Shown here one piece after another: positions 1 to 8,929 of a DNA stretch of 33,862 bases (positions within the stretch are counted from its first letter, which is position 1; each line of letters starts with the position of its first letter). The translations under genes were made by a program, and so were the position numbers. This stretch comes from Terriglobia bacterium (GTDB lineage: Bacteria; Acidobacteriota; Terriglobia; Terriglobales; Acidobacteriaceae). The DNA lies in assembly GCA_020073105.1 (NCBI GenBank), contig JAIQFW010000126.1, positions 1 to 33,862 of the forward strand, read 5' to 3'. Under the pieces are notes generated by a model that had not been told where the DNA came from, did not search any database, and worked only from the letters and a program-made list of their open reading frames with translations.

Positions 1-1374
<1,374 letters not shown>

Positions 1375-1417
1375 TGATAAATCCTTTCAATACGAGGGCC
1401 GAAAACAAACCTTTATT

Positions 1418-1867
1418 TTACGCCACAGGGAAGGCATTCTGAAACAGCTCGAACCTCGGCTGGCCGGTATGCGCCTCATAATACACGCTAATTACATCGA
1501 AGCGCCACTGGCACGAAAGTGCCAGATGCCGTAGGTAATCCCGGGCCACGACGGTAAGCAGGCGCTGCTTGTCGCGGTCCACGGCCGCTTCGGCGGGCTT
1601 CACGTCGTGGGTCGTTCGGGTCTTAACTTCAATGAAGCAGAGCACATCCTTGTCCCAGCCGATGAGGTCGATTTCGCCCCGGGAATGCGGCGAGCGGAAG
1701 TTGCGGGCCACCATCACATAGCCGCGACGGCGAAGGTAGAAGTAGGCGTCTTCTTCACCGCGCTGGCCAGTACGCTGGTGCTCGGGACGCTTGTCCGGAG
1801 GAAGCGTGTGCTTCGCGAGCCAGTCGAGCGCGCGAATGGTGGCGTGGGTGAGACGGCCGGAAAGCAT
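1418..1867 (-). CDS. yraN: YraN/UPF0102 family putative endonuclease
   Basis: A 149-aa protein of the UPF0102 family, small proteins with a PD-(D/E)XK nuclease fold whose cellular role is not settled. The core motif is visible: RNFRSPHSRGEIDLIGWD followed by LCFIEVKTR, giving the Glu, Asp and ExK residues of the fold, and the preceding GEEDAYFYLRRRGY helix is typical. I start it at ATG 1867 because family similarity begins there; the frame is open further upstream, but that extension is low-complexity and overlaps the EamA gene. No strong ribosome-binding site is seen before this ATG. It is followed 43 bp later by galT on the same strand. Confidence 0.85.
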   Translation of the reverse strand: MLSGRLTHATIRALDWLAKHTLPPDKRPEHQRTGQRGEEDAYFYLRRRGYVMVARNFRSPHSRGEIDLIGWDKDVLCFIEVKTRTTHDVKPAEAAVDRDKQRLLTVVARDYLRHLALSCQWRFDVISVYYEAHTGQPRFELFQNAFPVA

Positions 1868-2061
1868 GGCTGGAGGGCTCGCGATTAAGGCTAACGAGTC
1901 GCCGATAGGAAGGATGTGACTGATGTCACAAGGATGCCCTACGTTGCGGAAGACCGCGCTTCCTAAGCCACACCCAAAGATTCGATACTGCTTGGGATCG
2001 CCTCCGGGCTTGTACACACGACAAAGCTCGCCTCGCTGCACGCTGGCTCCGAAGCAACCAC

Positions 2062-3060
2062 TTATTCTCCTGGGGCTTGATAGTCGAGCACGTCCGAAGC
2101 CTCGGCATTGAGCCGGTCCGCAGCCGCGTTGATCCGTTCCAGATCGCGGGCCTCCGCTTGCGCAGAGGCGATCGGCGCTATTTCGGCAGTCTGCTTGCTC
2201 CTCATATTGACCAACCCCACTCCCGCCAACGCCACTGCTCCGCCCACCAGCGACAGGATTCGCGGCACCTCGCCCAGCCAAACCCACGCAATCCCGATGG
2301 CCATTACCGGGATGAGATAGAGCAACGTGCTTGTCCGTCCCGCCGGCCCATGCGACAGCACGTATGCCCAGGCAACATAGGCCAGTGCTCCGGGGAAAAT
2401 TCCGAGATACACCGCCGCCAACGTCCCGCTGGCCGGGGCAGTGCGCACCACGTGCCACAAGCCCCCGCCAAACGGCAGCATGAACAACGTCCCCAACCAG
2501 ATGGAATAAGCCGTGAACTCCAGCGCGCTGTATCTGCCCAAGTAGTGCTTCTGCTGCACCATGTAGACGGCGGAGGTCACTGCCGCGGCCAGAATGATCA
2601 GCGCCTGTGGCGAGAGGTGGATGCCTTCCCCTTCTCCGCTGGCAATCAGCGCCACTCCAGCGAAGCTGACGAACACCCCAATCCAGCGGCGGGGGGCCAG
2701 GCGCTCATGAAGCGTGAAGCTTGCAAGCAGCGCTGTCCAGATCGGTACGGAAGCAATCAGCAGACTGGCGGCACCGGCGCTCACCCGGGTTTCGCCATAG
2801 TTCAAGGCCAGGTTGTAGAAGGTAATTCCGATGATGCCGTTAAGCGCAAACCCAGGCAAGTCACGCGCCTGCAGACGCCGGAAATGCGCGATGCCGGCAT
2901 AGAGCGCCAGCACCAACGAAGCGACGACAAAACGCAGCACTGCCAATTGGCCCGGAGAATAGGCGCGCAGACCAGCGCGGATTCCGGCGAACGCCGACGC
3001 CCACAATACCAGGGCTGCCGCCAGGGCCAGCAGAGCGCGAGTTGGGAACTTCTGCATCAC
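2062..3060 (-). CDS. EamA/DMT-superfamily membrane transporter
   Basis: A 332-aa polytopic inner-membrane protein with two tandem EamA repeats (roughly residues 10-143 and 153-290), giving about ten hydrophobic helices. The start LALAAALVLWASAFAGIRAG is the usual first helix of the drug/metabolite transporter superfamily, and the second repeat ends ILSLVGGAVALAGVGLVN. Substrate cannot be told from sequence; relatives export amino acids or other metabolites. The last ~40 residues are hydrophilic and predicted cytoplasmic. It lies 24 bp downstream of the DinB-like gene and is the last gene of the minus-strand run that begins with the MOSC gene. Confidence 0.9.
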   Translation of the reverse strand: MMQKFPTRALLALAAALVLWASAFAGIRAGLRAYSPGQLAVLRFVVASLVLALYAGIAHFRRLQARDLPGFALNGIIGITFYNLALNYGETRVSAGAASLLIASVPIWTALLASFTLHERLAPRRWIGVFVSFAGVALIASGEGEGIHLSPQALIILAAAVTSAVYMVQQKHYLGRYSALEFTAYSIWLGTLFMLPFGGGLWHVVRTAPASGTLAAVYLGIFPGALAYVAWAYVLSHGPAGRTSTLLYLIPVMAIGIAWVWLGEVPRILSLVGGAVALAGVGLVNMRSKQTAEIAPIASAQAEARDLERINAAADRLNAEASDVLDYQAPGE

Positions 3061-3084
3061 GATAGGTTCCGTCTCCTCCGAGGC

Positions 3085-3588
3085 TCACCAGGTATCGCCC
3101 CCGCGCCGCGGCGGCCAGGCGCCGAAACAGCGGCGCAGCAGGGCCACCTGGCCGATGTGATAGCTGTTGTGCACCGCCGTCTGCCACAGTACGGTCTGCA
3201 CAGTCGATACCTGTGATTCCTGGACCGGATCATTACCACGCACTTGGCGGTTGAGCATTTCCGGTCCTGAATCCGAGAGTTCTCCTAACTTCTCCAGCAA
3301 CTGGCTGAAGCGTGCGACCGTCTTCTCCCACTCCGCATCGTTCTCGGGGCCCGATTTCGACGGCCAGCTCTCGACCGCGTGTTCCGGGTACTCTACAGGG
3401 GTGCCCTCAATTCTGCGGATTTCGTAGTCCATCCAGTAGTTCATGTGCTCGACGATCTGCGAGATCGAATGCGGATACCCCTCGATCTTCCTACCCGCCA
3501 GCTTGGCCGGAACGTCCTCCACGCAGGCGATGGGGTCAGTGTGGGCGTGTTTCCCGCGCAGAAGCTCTCGCAAAGTTGCGTCACTCAT
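3085..3588 (-). CDS. DinB-like domain protein
   Basis: A 167-aa cytoplasmic four-helix protein of the DinB/YfiT-like superfamily, metal-binding proteins some of which act as thiol-dependent transferases. The three-histidine metal site is recognisable: the helix with SISQIVEHMNYWMDYEI carries the first His, and VHNSYHIGQVALLRR carries the paired HxxxH. Gene ends are tight against the neighbours: 12 bp after the MOSC gene and 24 bp before the EamA gene, so the three are probably co-transcribed. The substrate is not predictable. The C-terminus (AWPPRRGGDTW) is a normal ending for the family. A second, exported DinB-like protein is encoded at 25262-25789. Confidence 0.85.
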   Translation of the reverse strand: MSDATLRELLRGKHAHTDPIACVEDVPAKLAGRKIEGYPHSISQIVEHMNYWMDYEIRRIEGTPVEYPEHAVESWPSKSGPENDAEWEKTVARFSQLLEKLGELSDSGPEMLNRQVRGNDPVQESQVSTVQTVLWQTAVHNSYHIGQVALLRRCFGAWPPRRGGDTW

Positions 3589-3600
3589 GGCTGTTCCCGG

Positions 3601-4059
3601 TCATTCTGAGACCATATCTCCAACCCGAATCGTGCCCCGATTCAAAATCTGTGCCCGCAAGCCTCCGCGGTGGCGCAGTCCCTTGATCACCGGCTGCCCG
3701 GTTATTGCTTCCAGATGTCCGCACGGCTCACACAGACGGATTCCCTTGATCCTGACCTGACCGACCGCGAACTCCTGTCCCACGAGGTGATTCAGCGGAA
3801 CTCCTCGAGTGACAACGTTGCGGCGGGCATCGCCGGGAGCAAGGTCCACCCCGTAGTCGCGTTTGAATGCTTCGATCGCCTCAGCCTCGACCAGCGTCAA
3901 TTCGAATTCGGGGAGCGGTTTGAAGAACGTTCCCAGCTTGAGCGCGTAGCGGTCGCCTTCCAATCCCACACCCGGAATCGCCAAGGCCTGCTCGACGGCG
4001 CGCGTGGGCGCTTTGGCGGCTGCGGCAACGTGGATGGATTCCACGGTCCCTTTCCACAT
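3601..4059 (-). CDS. MOSC domain-containing protein
   Basis: A 152-aa stand-alone MOSC domain, the fold of the C-terminus of molybdenum cofactor sulfurase; such proteins handle sulfur or molybdenum-cofactor ligands in the cytoplasm. Typical strings are the opening GTVESIHVAAAAKAPTR, GVGLEGDRYALK, LTLVEAEAIEAF, DARRNVVTRGVPLNHLVG, and RLCEPCGHLE with two cysteines where the family keeps its conserved Cys. ATG 4059 is chosen because GGAG stands nine bases upstream and homology starts right there; the open frame extends to 4116 but through the terminator hairpin. It is followed after 12 bp by the DinB-like gene. Only 14 bp separate its start from the upstream terminator's T tract. Confidence 0.88.
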   Translation of the reverse strand: MWKGTVESIHVAAAAKAPTRAVEQALAIPGVGLEGDRYALKLGTFFKPLPEFELTLVEAEAIEAFKRDYGVDLAPGDARRNVVTRGVPLNHLVGQEFAVGQVRIKGIRLCEPCGHLEAITGQPVIKGLRHRGGLRAQILNRGTIRVGDMVSE

Positions 4060-4073
4060 GGTTGATTCTCCGG

Positions 4074-4107
4074 AAAAAATCGGGGACGGGGGAGGATTCC
4101 CGTCCCC
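4074..4107 (-). terminator. Rho-independent terminator after the aminotransferase gene
   Basis: On the minus strand a perfect 9-bp stem (GGGGACGGG at 4099-4107 read in reverse, pairing with 4082-4090) encloses an 8-nt loop and is followed by GA and six T (4074-4079). It begins 10 bp after the aminotransferase stop and ends only 14 bp before the MOSC start codon. Confidence 0.85.
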
Positions 4108-4116
4108 ATCCAGCAC

Positions 4117-5484
4117 TCAGTTGCCCTTGCTTACGATGGCAATGGACTCCTCAAGCGCGTCCATGGCGACATCCGCTTCGTCCTTGGTCAGGATGAGCGG
4201 CGGTGCGATGCGAATGGTGCTCGGGCCACACCCCAGGAAGAGAATGCCACGTTCGAAGGCGTGCTGCACGATGCGGTCGCGTTCCGCGACACCGTACTCC
4301 TTCGTCTTCTTGTCCTTGACGATCTCGACCCCAATCATCAAGCCGCGCCCGCGGACGTCCCCAACCAGCGCGTGCTTCGCCGGCCAGCCGGCCATCCGTT
4401 TCAGCATGTGGTTGCCGACTTCGGTGGCATTCCGCAGCAAGCCTTCGCGCGCGATTACGTCGAGCGTAGCCAGCGCTGCCGCGATGCTGACCGGGTTCCC
4501 GCCAAAAGTGGAAGCGTGCGAACCGGGGACCCAGTCCATGATTTCGGCCTTGCTGATGACCACGCCCAGCGGCATGCCGGAGGCAATGCCTTTGGCAGAG
4601 CAGACGATGTCCGGGTGAATGCCGGTGTGCTCAACCGCCCACCATTTGCCGGTGCGGCCGACGCCGCTCTGGACTTCGTCCACCACCAGCAGAATGCCGT
4701 GGCGGTCACAGATGCGGCGCAGTTCCTGCATGAAGGCGTTGGGGGCGATGACGTAACCTCCTTCGCCCTGGATGGGCTCGACGAAGATCGCCGCTACTTC
4801 CTCCGGGGGAAGCGTCGTGCGAAAGAGTTTGTCCTCAATGAAGCGCGCGCAGCCCAGAGCGAAAGCCTCGGCATCCTGAGCGCCACCCTGAGCGCCACCC
4901 TCGCAGCCGCGATAAACGTCGGGATAACGGACGTGGGTGACGCCTGGAACCAATGGGGCGAAACGCCGCTTCTGTTGCGGCTTCGAAGCGGTGAGCGACA
5001 GCGCGCCCATGGTGCGTCCATGGAAAGCGCCATAAAACGCAATGATGTTCTGCCGCTTGGTGTGGTAGCGAGCCAGTTTCAGCGCGCACTCGACGGCCTC
5101 CGCGCCCGAGTTGCCGTAGTAGATCTTGTGCGGCCCGGGCATGGGAGCGATCTTCGAAAGCTGCTCCCCGAGGGTGACCATGCTCTCGTAGTAGAAGTCC
5201 GTGCCGGACATGTGAATGAGTTCGCCAGCCTGCTTCTGGATGGCAGCAACTACGTGGGGATGGCAGTGCCCGGTCGAAGTCACGGCGATGCCGGCGGAGA
5301 AATCGAAGAACTCGTTTCCGTCAACATCGGTTACGACGATGCCTTTACCGTGCTTGGCCACCATAGGGTAGGAGCGCGTATAGGACGGCGAAATGTACTG
5401 AGTGTCGCCTTCGAGAACGCGTTTCGCGTTCGGACCGGGCAACGCGGTCTTGATCTTGGGTGTGTTCATAATCGTGGTTGTCAT
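4117..5484 (-). CDS. Class III PLP-dependent aminotransferase (acetylornithine/4-aminobutyrate type)
   Basis: A 455-aa cytoplasmic enzyme of the GabT/ArgD superfamily, transferring the omega-amino group of a basic or gamma-amino acid to 2-oxoglutarate with pyridoxal phosphate. Seen motifs: the phosphate-binding NSGAEA (res 125-130), YGAFHGRT (151-158), VVDEVQSGVGRTG (267-279, with the cofactor-pairing Asp269) and the Schiff-base Lys298 in SAKGIASGMPLG. Length and pattern fit the archaeal/acidobacterial 4-aminobutyrate aminotransferase branch better than short ArgD (about 400 aa); exact substrate unknown. ATG 5484 is preferred: GGAGG sits five bases upstream, while TTG 5496 lies inside that site. 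Residues 196-203 come from an exact 12-bp tandem repeat. A terminator follows. Confidence 0.9.
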   Translation of the reverse strand: MTTTIMNTPKIKTALPGPNAKRVLEGDTQYISPSYTRSYPMVAKHGKGIVVTDVDGNEFFDFSAGIAVTSTGHCHPHVVAAIQKQAGELIHMSGTDFYYESMVTLGEQLSKIAPMPGPHKIYYGNSGAEAVECALKLARYHTKRQNIIAFYGAFHGRTMGALSLTASKPQQKRRFAPLVPGVTHVRYPDVYRGCEGGAQGGAQDAEAFALGCARFIEDKLFRTTLPPEEVAAIFVEPIQGEGGYVIAPNAFMQELRRICDRHGILLVVDEVQSGVGRTGKWWAVEHTGIHPDIVCSAKGIASGMPLGVVISKAEIMDWVPGSHASTFGGNPVSIAAALATLDVIAREGLLRNATEVGNHMLKRMAGWPAKHALVGDVRGRGLMIGVEIVKDKKTKEYGVAERDRIVQHAFERGILFLGCGPSTIRIAPPLILTKDEADVAMDALEESIAIVSKGN

Positions 5485-5884
5485 GGGATCCTCCAAAAAG
5501 CAGTTTTTAGTAGTCGGGAGTCAGTCGCCAACGCTCGAGATCGGGTATACGCAGGCGGATCAGGAGCAAGCTGGCGTCAATAACGGGAGGATCGGAAACT
5601 AGTCGCTACCGAAGAGGTTAGGACGCAAACGGGAAGGCAGCACCGCCCGATAACGGCGTGGGCATACCAGCGAGTGCAGCCAGCAAGCGGGCAGGTGCGA
5701 ATTGGCGTTCTGGACACGCATCGTTACACATTCCGCTGTTTATTATAGCGCGTTGTCGGCGGCCGCGTAACCCCCTGGTCATTGGCTGTTGGTTACGGAT
5801 GTGCTTCCCGCCTTGACAAATCGAATCGTGCGCCCGATTTCCCGCGTCTGATATGTTTTAGCTCCTATGAAAAACTCTAGCCCT
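5485..5884 (-). other. Intergenic region between divergent aminotransferase and EamA genes
   Basis: About 400 bases with no supportable gene. It should hold the promoters of the two divergently transcribed neighbours. A TTGACA string occurs near 5814 on the plus strand, but no convincing -10 element stands at normal spacing, so I do not call a promoter. The downstream end is taken by the palindromic repeat at 5885-5976. Confidence 0.5.
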
Positions 5885-5976
5885 TTGGTCATCCCGAGCG
5901 GAGCGAGGGATCCGCAGTTCTCGGTATACGCCGGAACTGCAGATTCCTCGTCGCTTCCGCTCCTCGGAATGGCAAG
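5885..5976. repeat. Dispersed palindromic repeat, copy 1
   Basis: An imperfect inverted repeat of about 92 bp. The left arm reads GTCATCCCGAGCGGAGCGAG and continues GGATCCGCAGTTC; the right arm reads GAACTGCAGATTCCTCG, then CGCTCCTCGGAATGGCAAG. The last 35 bases match, with five mismatches, the end of the element at 18724-18854. It is non-coding and stops just before the EamA gene. Such short palindromes are usually non-autonomous mobile or REP-like elements. Confidence 0.7.
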
Positions 5977-6012
5977 AGGGTTATGGTTCTACCAGTTACC
6001 GGCCAAAGCGTC

Positions 6013-6969
6013 ATGACGGAAAGCCAGCGCCAGCACCGCTTCGCCGTCTTCCTGGCCTTCGGCCTGGTCTATTTCTTCTGGGGATCGACTTATCTCGCCA
6101 TCGACATCGCGGTCGAGAAGATCCCTCCGGCGCTGATGTGCGGTACCCGCTTCCTGATCGCCGGCGTCTTCATGCTGGCGTTTTGCGGGCTGCGGGGCAA
6201 AAGAATCGCATACAGCCCCCGCCAGTTCGGGGAGATGGCGGCCGTCGGAATTCTGCTGCTGGTGGGCGGCAACCTTACCCTTTCGTATGCGGAGAAGCAT
6301 GTTGCGTCGGGCTTGGCGGCGCTTATTATTGCCGTCACCCCGCTGTGGTTCCTGGTGCTCGATAGTCTTTTGCTCGGTGACCACCACATCTCCCGCCGTG
6401 GCAAGGCCGGGCTCGCACTCGGAGTGGCAGGGTTGGTGGTGTTGCTCTGGCCGCAATTGAGGGCGACAGCTTCGTTTGGGCACACCGAGTTGTGGTCTTC
6501 CATCAGCCTGCTGGGTGGATCGTTCAGCTGGGCCCTGGGCTCGGTCCTCGCCAAGAAATGGAAGTCTCCCGAGGTCGATCCGTTCTCGGCCACCGCCTGG
6601 GAGATGATTGCGGCCGGCGCGGCCAACCTCCTGTTTGCCCTCGGAGTGGAAGACCTGTCACACATCCATTGGACCACCCGCGGCGTGAGCGCGATCGTGT
6701 ACTTGGTAGTCTGCGGCTCGTGGATCGGCTACACCGCCTATATCTGGCTGCTGGGGCATGTGCCCACTTCCAAAGTCTCAACTTACGCCTACGTCAACCC
6801 GGTGGTGGCGGTTTTCCTGGGATGGCTGGTGCTGCACGAGAGAATCGACGCTTACATCTTGGCCGGCAGTGCGGTGGTGATTGCGTCTGTCATCCTAGTG
6901 ACCAGCGCCCAGGTGACGACCAAGGCAGCCCTGGACCAGTTGCCGGCGGTGGAAACAACCGGGGACTGA
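6013..6969 (+). CDS. EamA/DMT-superfamily transporter (YedA-like)
   Basis: A 318-aa inner-membrane protein with two EamA repeats and about ten transmembrane helices. The start FLAFGLVYFFWGSTYLAID and the following PPALMCGTRFLIAGVFMLAF match the YedA-like branch, predicted exporters of amino acids or related metabolites. The second repeat has FSWALGSVLAKKW and ends YILAGSAVVIASVILVTS. I use ATG 6013 because the family begins about here; an upstream in-frame ATG at 5983 would add ten residues but lies directly against the repeat element, and neither has a good ribosome-binding site. It is transcribed away from the aminotransferase gene and is not closely related to the transporter at 2062-3060. 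Confidence 0.88.
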   Translation: MTESQRQHRFAVFLAFGLVYFFWGSTYLAIDIAVEKIPPALMCGTRFLIAGVFMLAFCGLRGKRIAYSPRQFGEMAAVGILLLVGGNLTLSYAEKHVASGLAALIIAVTPLWFLVLDSLLLGDHHISRRGKAGLALGVAGLVVLLWPQLRATASFGHTELWSSISLLGGSFSWALGSVLAKKWKSPEVDPFSATAWEMIAAGAANLLFALGVEDLSHIHWTTRGVSAIVYLVVCGSWIGYTAYIWLLGHVPTSKVSTYAYVNPVVAVFLGWLVLHERIDAYILAGSAVVIASVILVTSAQVTTKAALDQLPAVETTGD

Positions 6970-7122
6970 CGCTCCGGTATGATTTTTCTCCGCGACATCC
7001 CTTTCCCGATAGTTTGATCCGTTACAATAGGCGTTAGCAGTTCAACTTCCGAGATGGACCTTCCCAAGACACTCCGGCCAACCCCGTTTACCCGCTCACA
7101 AACTCAGCAAGAGGTTGCCGAT

Positions 7123-8094
7123 ATGTCGCTGCGGCGCCGAGTCCCTCGCGTGCTGGTGGTGGACGACAATCCCGACACCATGATGCTCCTGCGGGAACTG
7201 CTCGAGACCCGCGGATATGATGTCACCGCCGTCGCGGATGCGGACCAAGCGGAGGCCGAAGTTCGCCGTCAGGCCCCGGATCTGGTTCTCTCAGACGTCG
7301 TAATGCCCGGCAAGTCGGGCTATGAGTTGTGCCGCGAGCTCAAAGCTGACCCTTCGACTCGTCTGATCCCCTTCGTTCTGATCACGGGACTGAGCGATCG
7401 CGAGGACAAGCTCCGCGGGATCGAAGCCGGCGCCGACGACTTTCTGAATAAGCCGATCTTCTCCGAGGAGTTGTTCGCTCGCGTAGATTCTCTGATCAAG
7501 CTCAAGGAATTCACCGACGAGCTGGAGACAGCCGAGTCTGTCCTTTGCACTCTGGGCCTGAGCGTGGAAAGCCGCGACCCCTACACCGAAGGTCATTGTG
7601 AGCGGCTGGCGGAGAATGCCGGGAATCTGGGACGCCACCTAACACTGGACGAAGAATCCGTCGTGGCATTGCGCCGGGGCGGGTACTTGCATGACTTGGG
7701 GAAGATCGCCGTGCCGGACGAAATTCTCAAGAAGGGCACGAACCTGACCCCGGAAGAGTGGAAGGTCATGAAGCAGCATCCCCTCACCGGGGAGAATATC
7801 TGCCGGCCGCTCAAATCGCTGCGCTTGGTTCTGCCCATCATCCGCAACCATCACGAGCACTCCGACGGCAGTGGCTACCCCGACGGCTTGCGAAAACCTG
7901 AGATCCCGCTCCTGCCACGGATTCTTCAGGTGGTGGACGTCTACGACGCCCTGCGTACCGCCCGGCCTTATAAGCCTGCGCTCAGCCACGAGCACGCCGC
8001 TCTCACCATGCGGAGAGAGGCCAAGTCCGGCCTTTGGGACGAGGAACTGGTGATGGAGTTTTTCTCCATGCTGGAGCAACGGCGCGTAGCATAA
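7123..8094 (+). CDS. Response regulator with HD-GYP output domain
   Basis: A 323-aa cytoplasmic two-component regulator. Residues 8-125 form a receiver domain: DD at 14-15, phospho-acceptor Asp58 in LVLSDVVMP, and Lys110 in FLNKP. Residues about 135-320 form an HD-GYP domain, with HD at 190-191 (YLHDLGKIAVPDEIL) and HHEHSDGSGYPDG at 243-255, so the signature residues for cyclic-di-GMP hydrolysis are intact. Phosphorylation probably controls c-di-GMP breakdown. ATG 7123 has AGAGG eight bases upstream; the in-frame ATG at 7054 would add a 23-residue unstructured leader and is less likely. No histidine kinase gene lies beside it. A GT2 gene follows 22 bp after its stop, so the two may be co-transcribed. 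Confidence 0.92.
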   Translation: MSLRRRVPRVLVVDDNPDTMMLLRELLETRGYDVTAVADADQAEAEVRRQAPDLVLSDVVMPGKSGYELCRELKADPSTRLIPFVLITGLSDREDKLRGIEAGADDFLNKPIFSEELFARVDSLIKLKEFTDELETAESVLCTLGLSVESRDPYTEGHCERLAENAGNLGRHLTLDEESVVALRRGGYLHDLGKIAVPDEILKKGTNLTPEEWKVMKQHPLTGENICRPLKSLRLVLPIIRNHHEHSDGSGYPDGLRKPEIPLLPRILQVVDVYDALRTARPYKPALSHEHAALTMRREAKSGLWDEELVMEFFSMLEQRRVA

Positions 8095-8116
8095 GAGCTG
8101 GCAACTGAGAGCCCCC

Positions 8117-8872
8117 TTGGATCAGCCCGCATACAGCATCGTTCTGCCCGCTTACAACGAAAGCGAACGCATTGCTGCCAGCCTGGACAAGATATTTGCG
8201 CATATCGCCCGGTTTGGGTGGAAGGCGGAAGTCATCGTGGTCGATGACGGATCGAGCGACGAGACCGCCCACATCGTCACCCGATATACGGCGCAATATC
8301 CCAACTTGCGTCTGCTCCAGAATCCCGGAAACCATGGCAAGGGTTACAGCGTGCGTAACGGCATGCTGCACGCACGCGGTGACATATTACTCTTCAGCGA
8401 CGCGGATCTTTCCTCGCCCATCGCGGAAGCAGACAAGTTATTTGCGGTCATTGCCGGCGGCACCGACATTGCCATTGGCTCCCGGTGGCTGAAGTCGGAA
8501 ATGCAGATCAGGAGGCAGCCGCTATATCGGCAGATCCTGGGACGCATCTTCAACCTGGCCCTGCGTGTGCTTTTGGGTTTGAATTTTAAAGACACGCAGT
8601 GCGGCTTCAAGGCCTTCACTCGCCGCGCCGCGCACACCGTCTTCCCGCCGCAGCAGATCGAGCGCTGGGGATTCGATCCTGAGTTGCTTTATCTGGCCAG
8701 GAAGCACCACCTCGCCGTTGCTGAGGTTCCGGTCGCTTGGTCGCATCGCGAGGGAACCCGTATCCATCCCATACGCGACGGCCTTCGCATGTTCGCTGAT
8801 GTACTCAAGGTCCGGTGGAACGCGCTGAGCGGGAAGTACGCTGCCGGCAACACTGCTGCGGAATCTCTGTGA
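8117..8872 (+). CDS. Family 2 glycosyltransferase (dolichyl-phosphate glucosyltransferase/Alg5-like)
   Basis: A 251-aa GT2 enzyme expected to transfer a sugar from a nucleotide donor to a polyprenyl phosphate at the cytoplasmic face of the membrane. Motifs: YSIVLPAYNESERI at 6-19, VVDDGSSDE (41-49), LLFSDADLSSPI with the metal-binding DAD (91-102), GSRWL (121-125), QCGFKAFTR (161-169) and RWGFDPELL (183-191). This combination is that of the Alg5/Dpm1-like group. There is no C-terminal membrane helix pair. The only workable start is TTG at 8117; its upstream GAGAG is a weak ribosome-binding site. It follows the HD-GYP regulator by 22 bp and faces the FAD oxidoreductase gene tail to tail. Confidence 0.88.
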   Translation: MDQPAYSIVLPAYNESERIAASLDKIFAHIARFGWKAEVIVVDDGSSDETAHIVTRYTAQYPNLRLLQNPGNHGKGYSVRNGMLHARGDILLFSDADLSSPIAEADKLFAVIAGGTDIAIGSRWLKSEMQIRRQPLYRQILGRIFNLALRVLLGLNFKDTQCGFKAFTRRAAHTVFPPQQIERWGFDPELLYLARKHHLAVAEVPVAWSHREGTRIHPIRDGLRMFADVLKVRWNALSGKYAAGNTAAESL

Positions 8873-8929
8873 CAAGCTCGCTGGGCGTGAGCCGGAGGCT
8901 GAATGCCGCCCCAACTCTCTCCTAACCAA

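Noticed and set aside
1868-2458. N-terminal extension of the YraN frame
   Set aside because: The frame is open to 2458, but the extension overlaps the EamA gene, has biased composition and no family similarity; the family start is at 1867.
2077-3216. 379-codon plus-strand frame opposite the EamA and DinB genes
   Set aside because: It is opposite two recognisable families and its product is Arg/Gln/His-rich with no family pattern; treated as a shadow.
4261-5583. 440-codon plus-strand frame opposite the aminotransferase gene
   Set aside because: The minus strand has the complete PLP aminotransferase motif set. The plus product has no recognisable domain.
5813-5860. TTGACA string as a promoter for the EamA gene
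   Set aside because: No acceptable -10 element at 16-18 bases, and the start codon is over 150 bases away beyond a repeat element.
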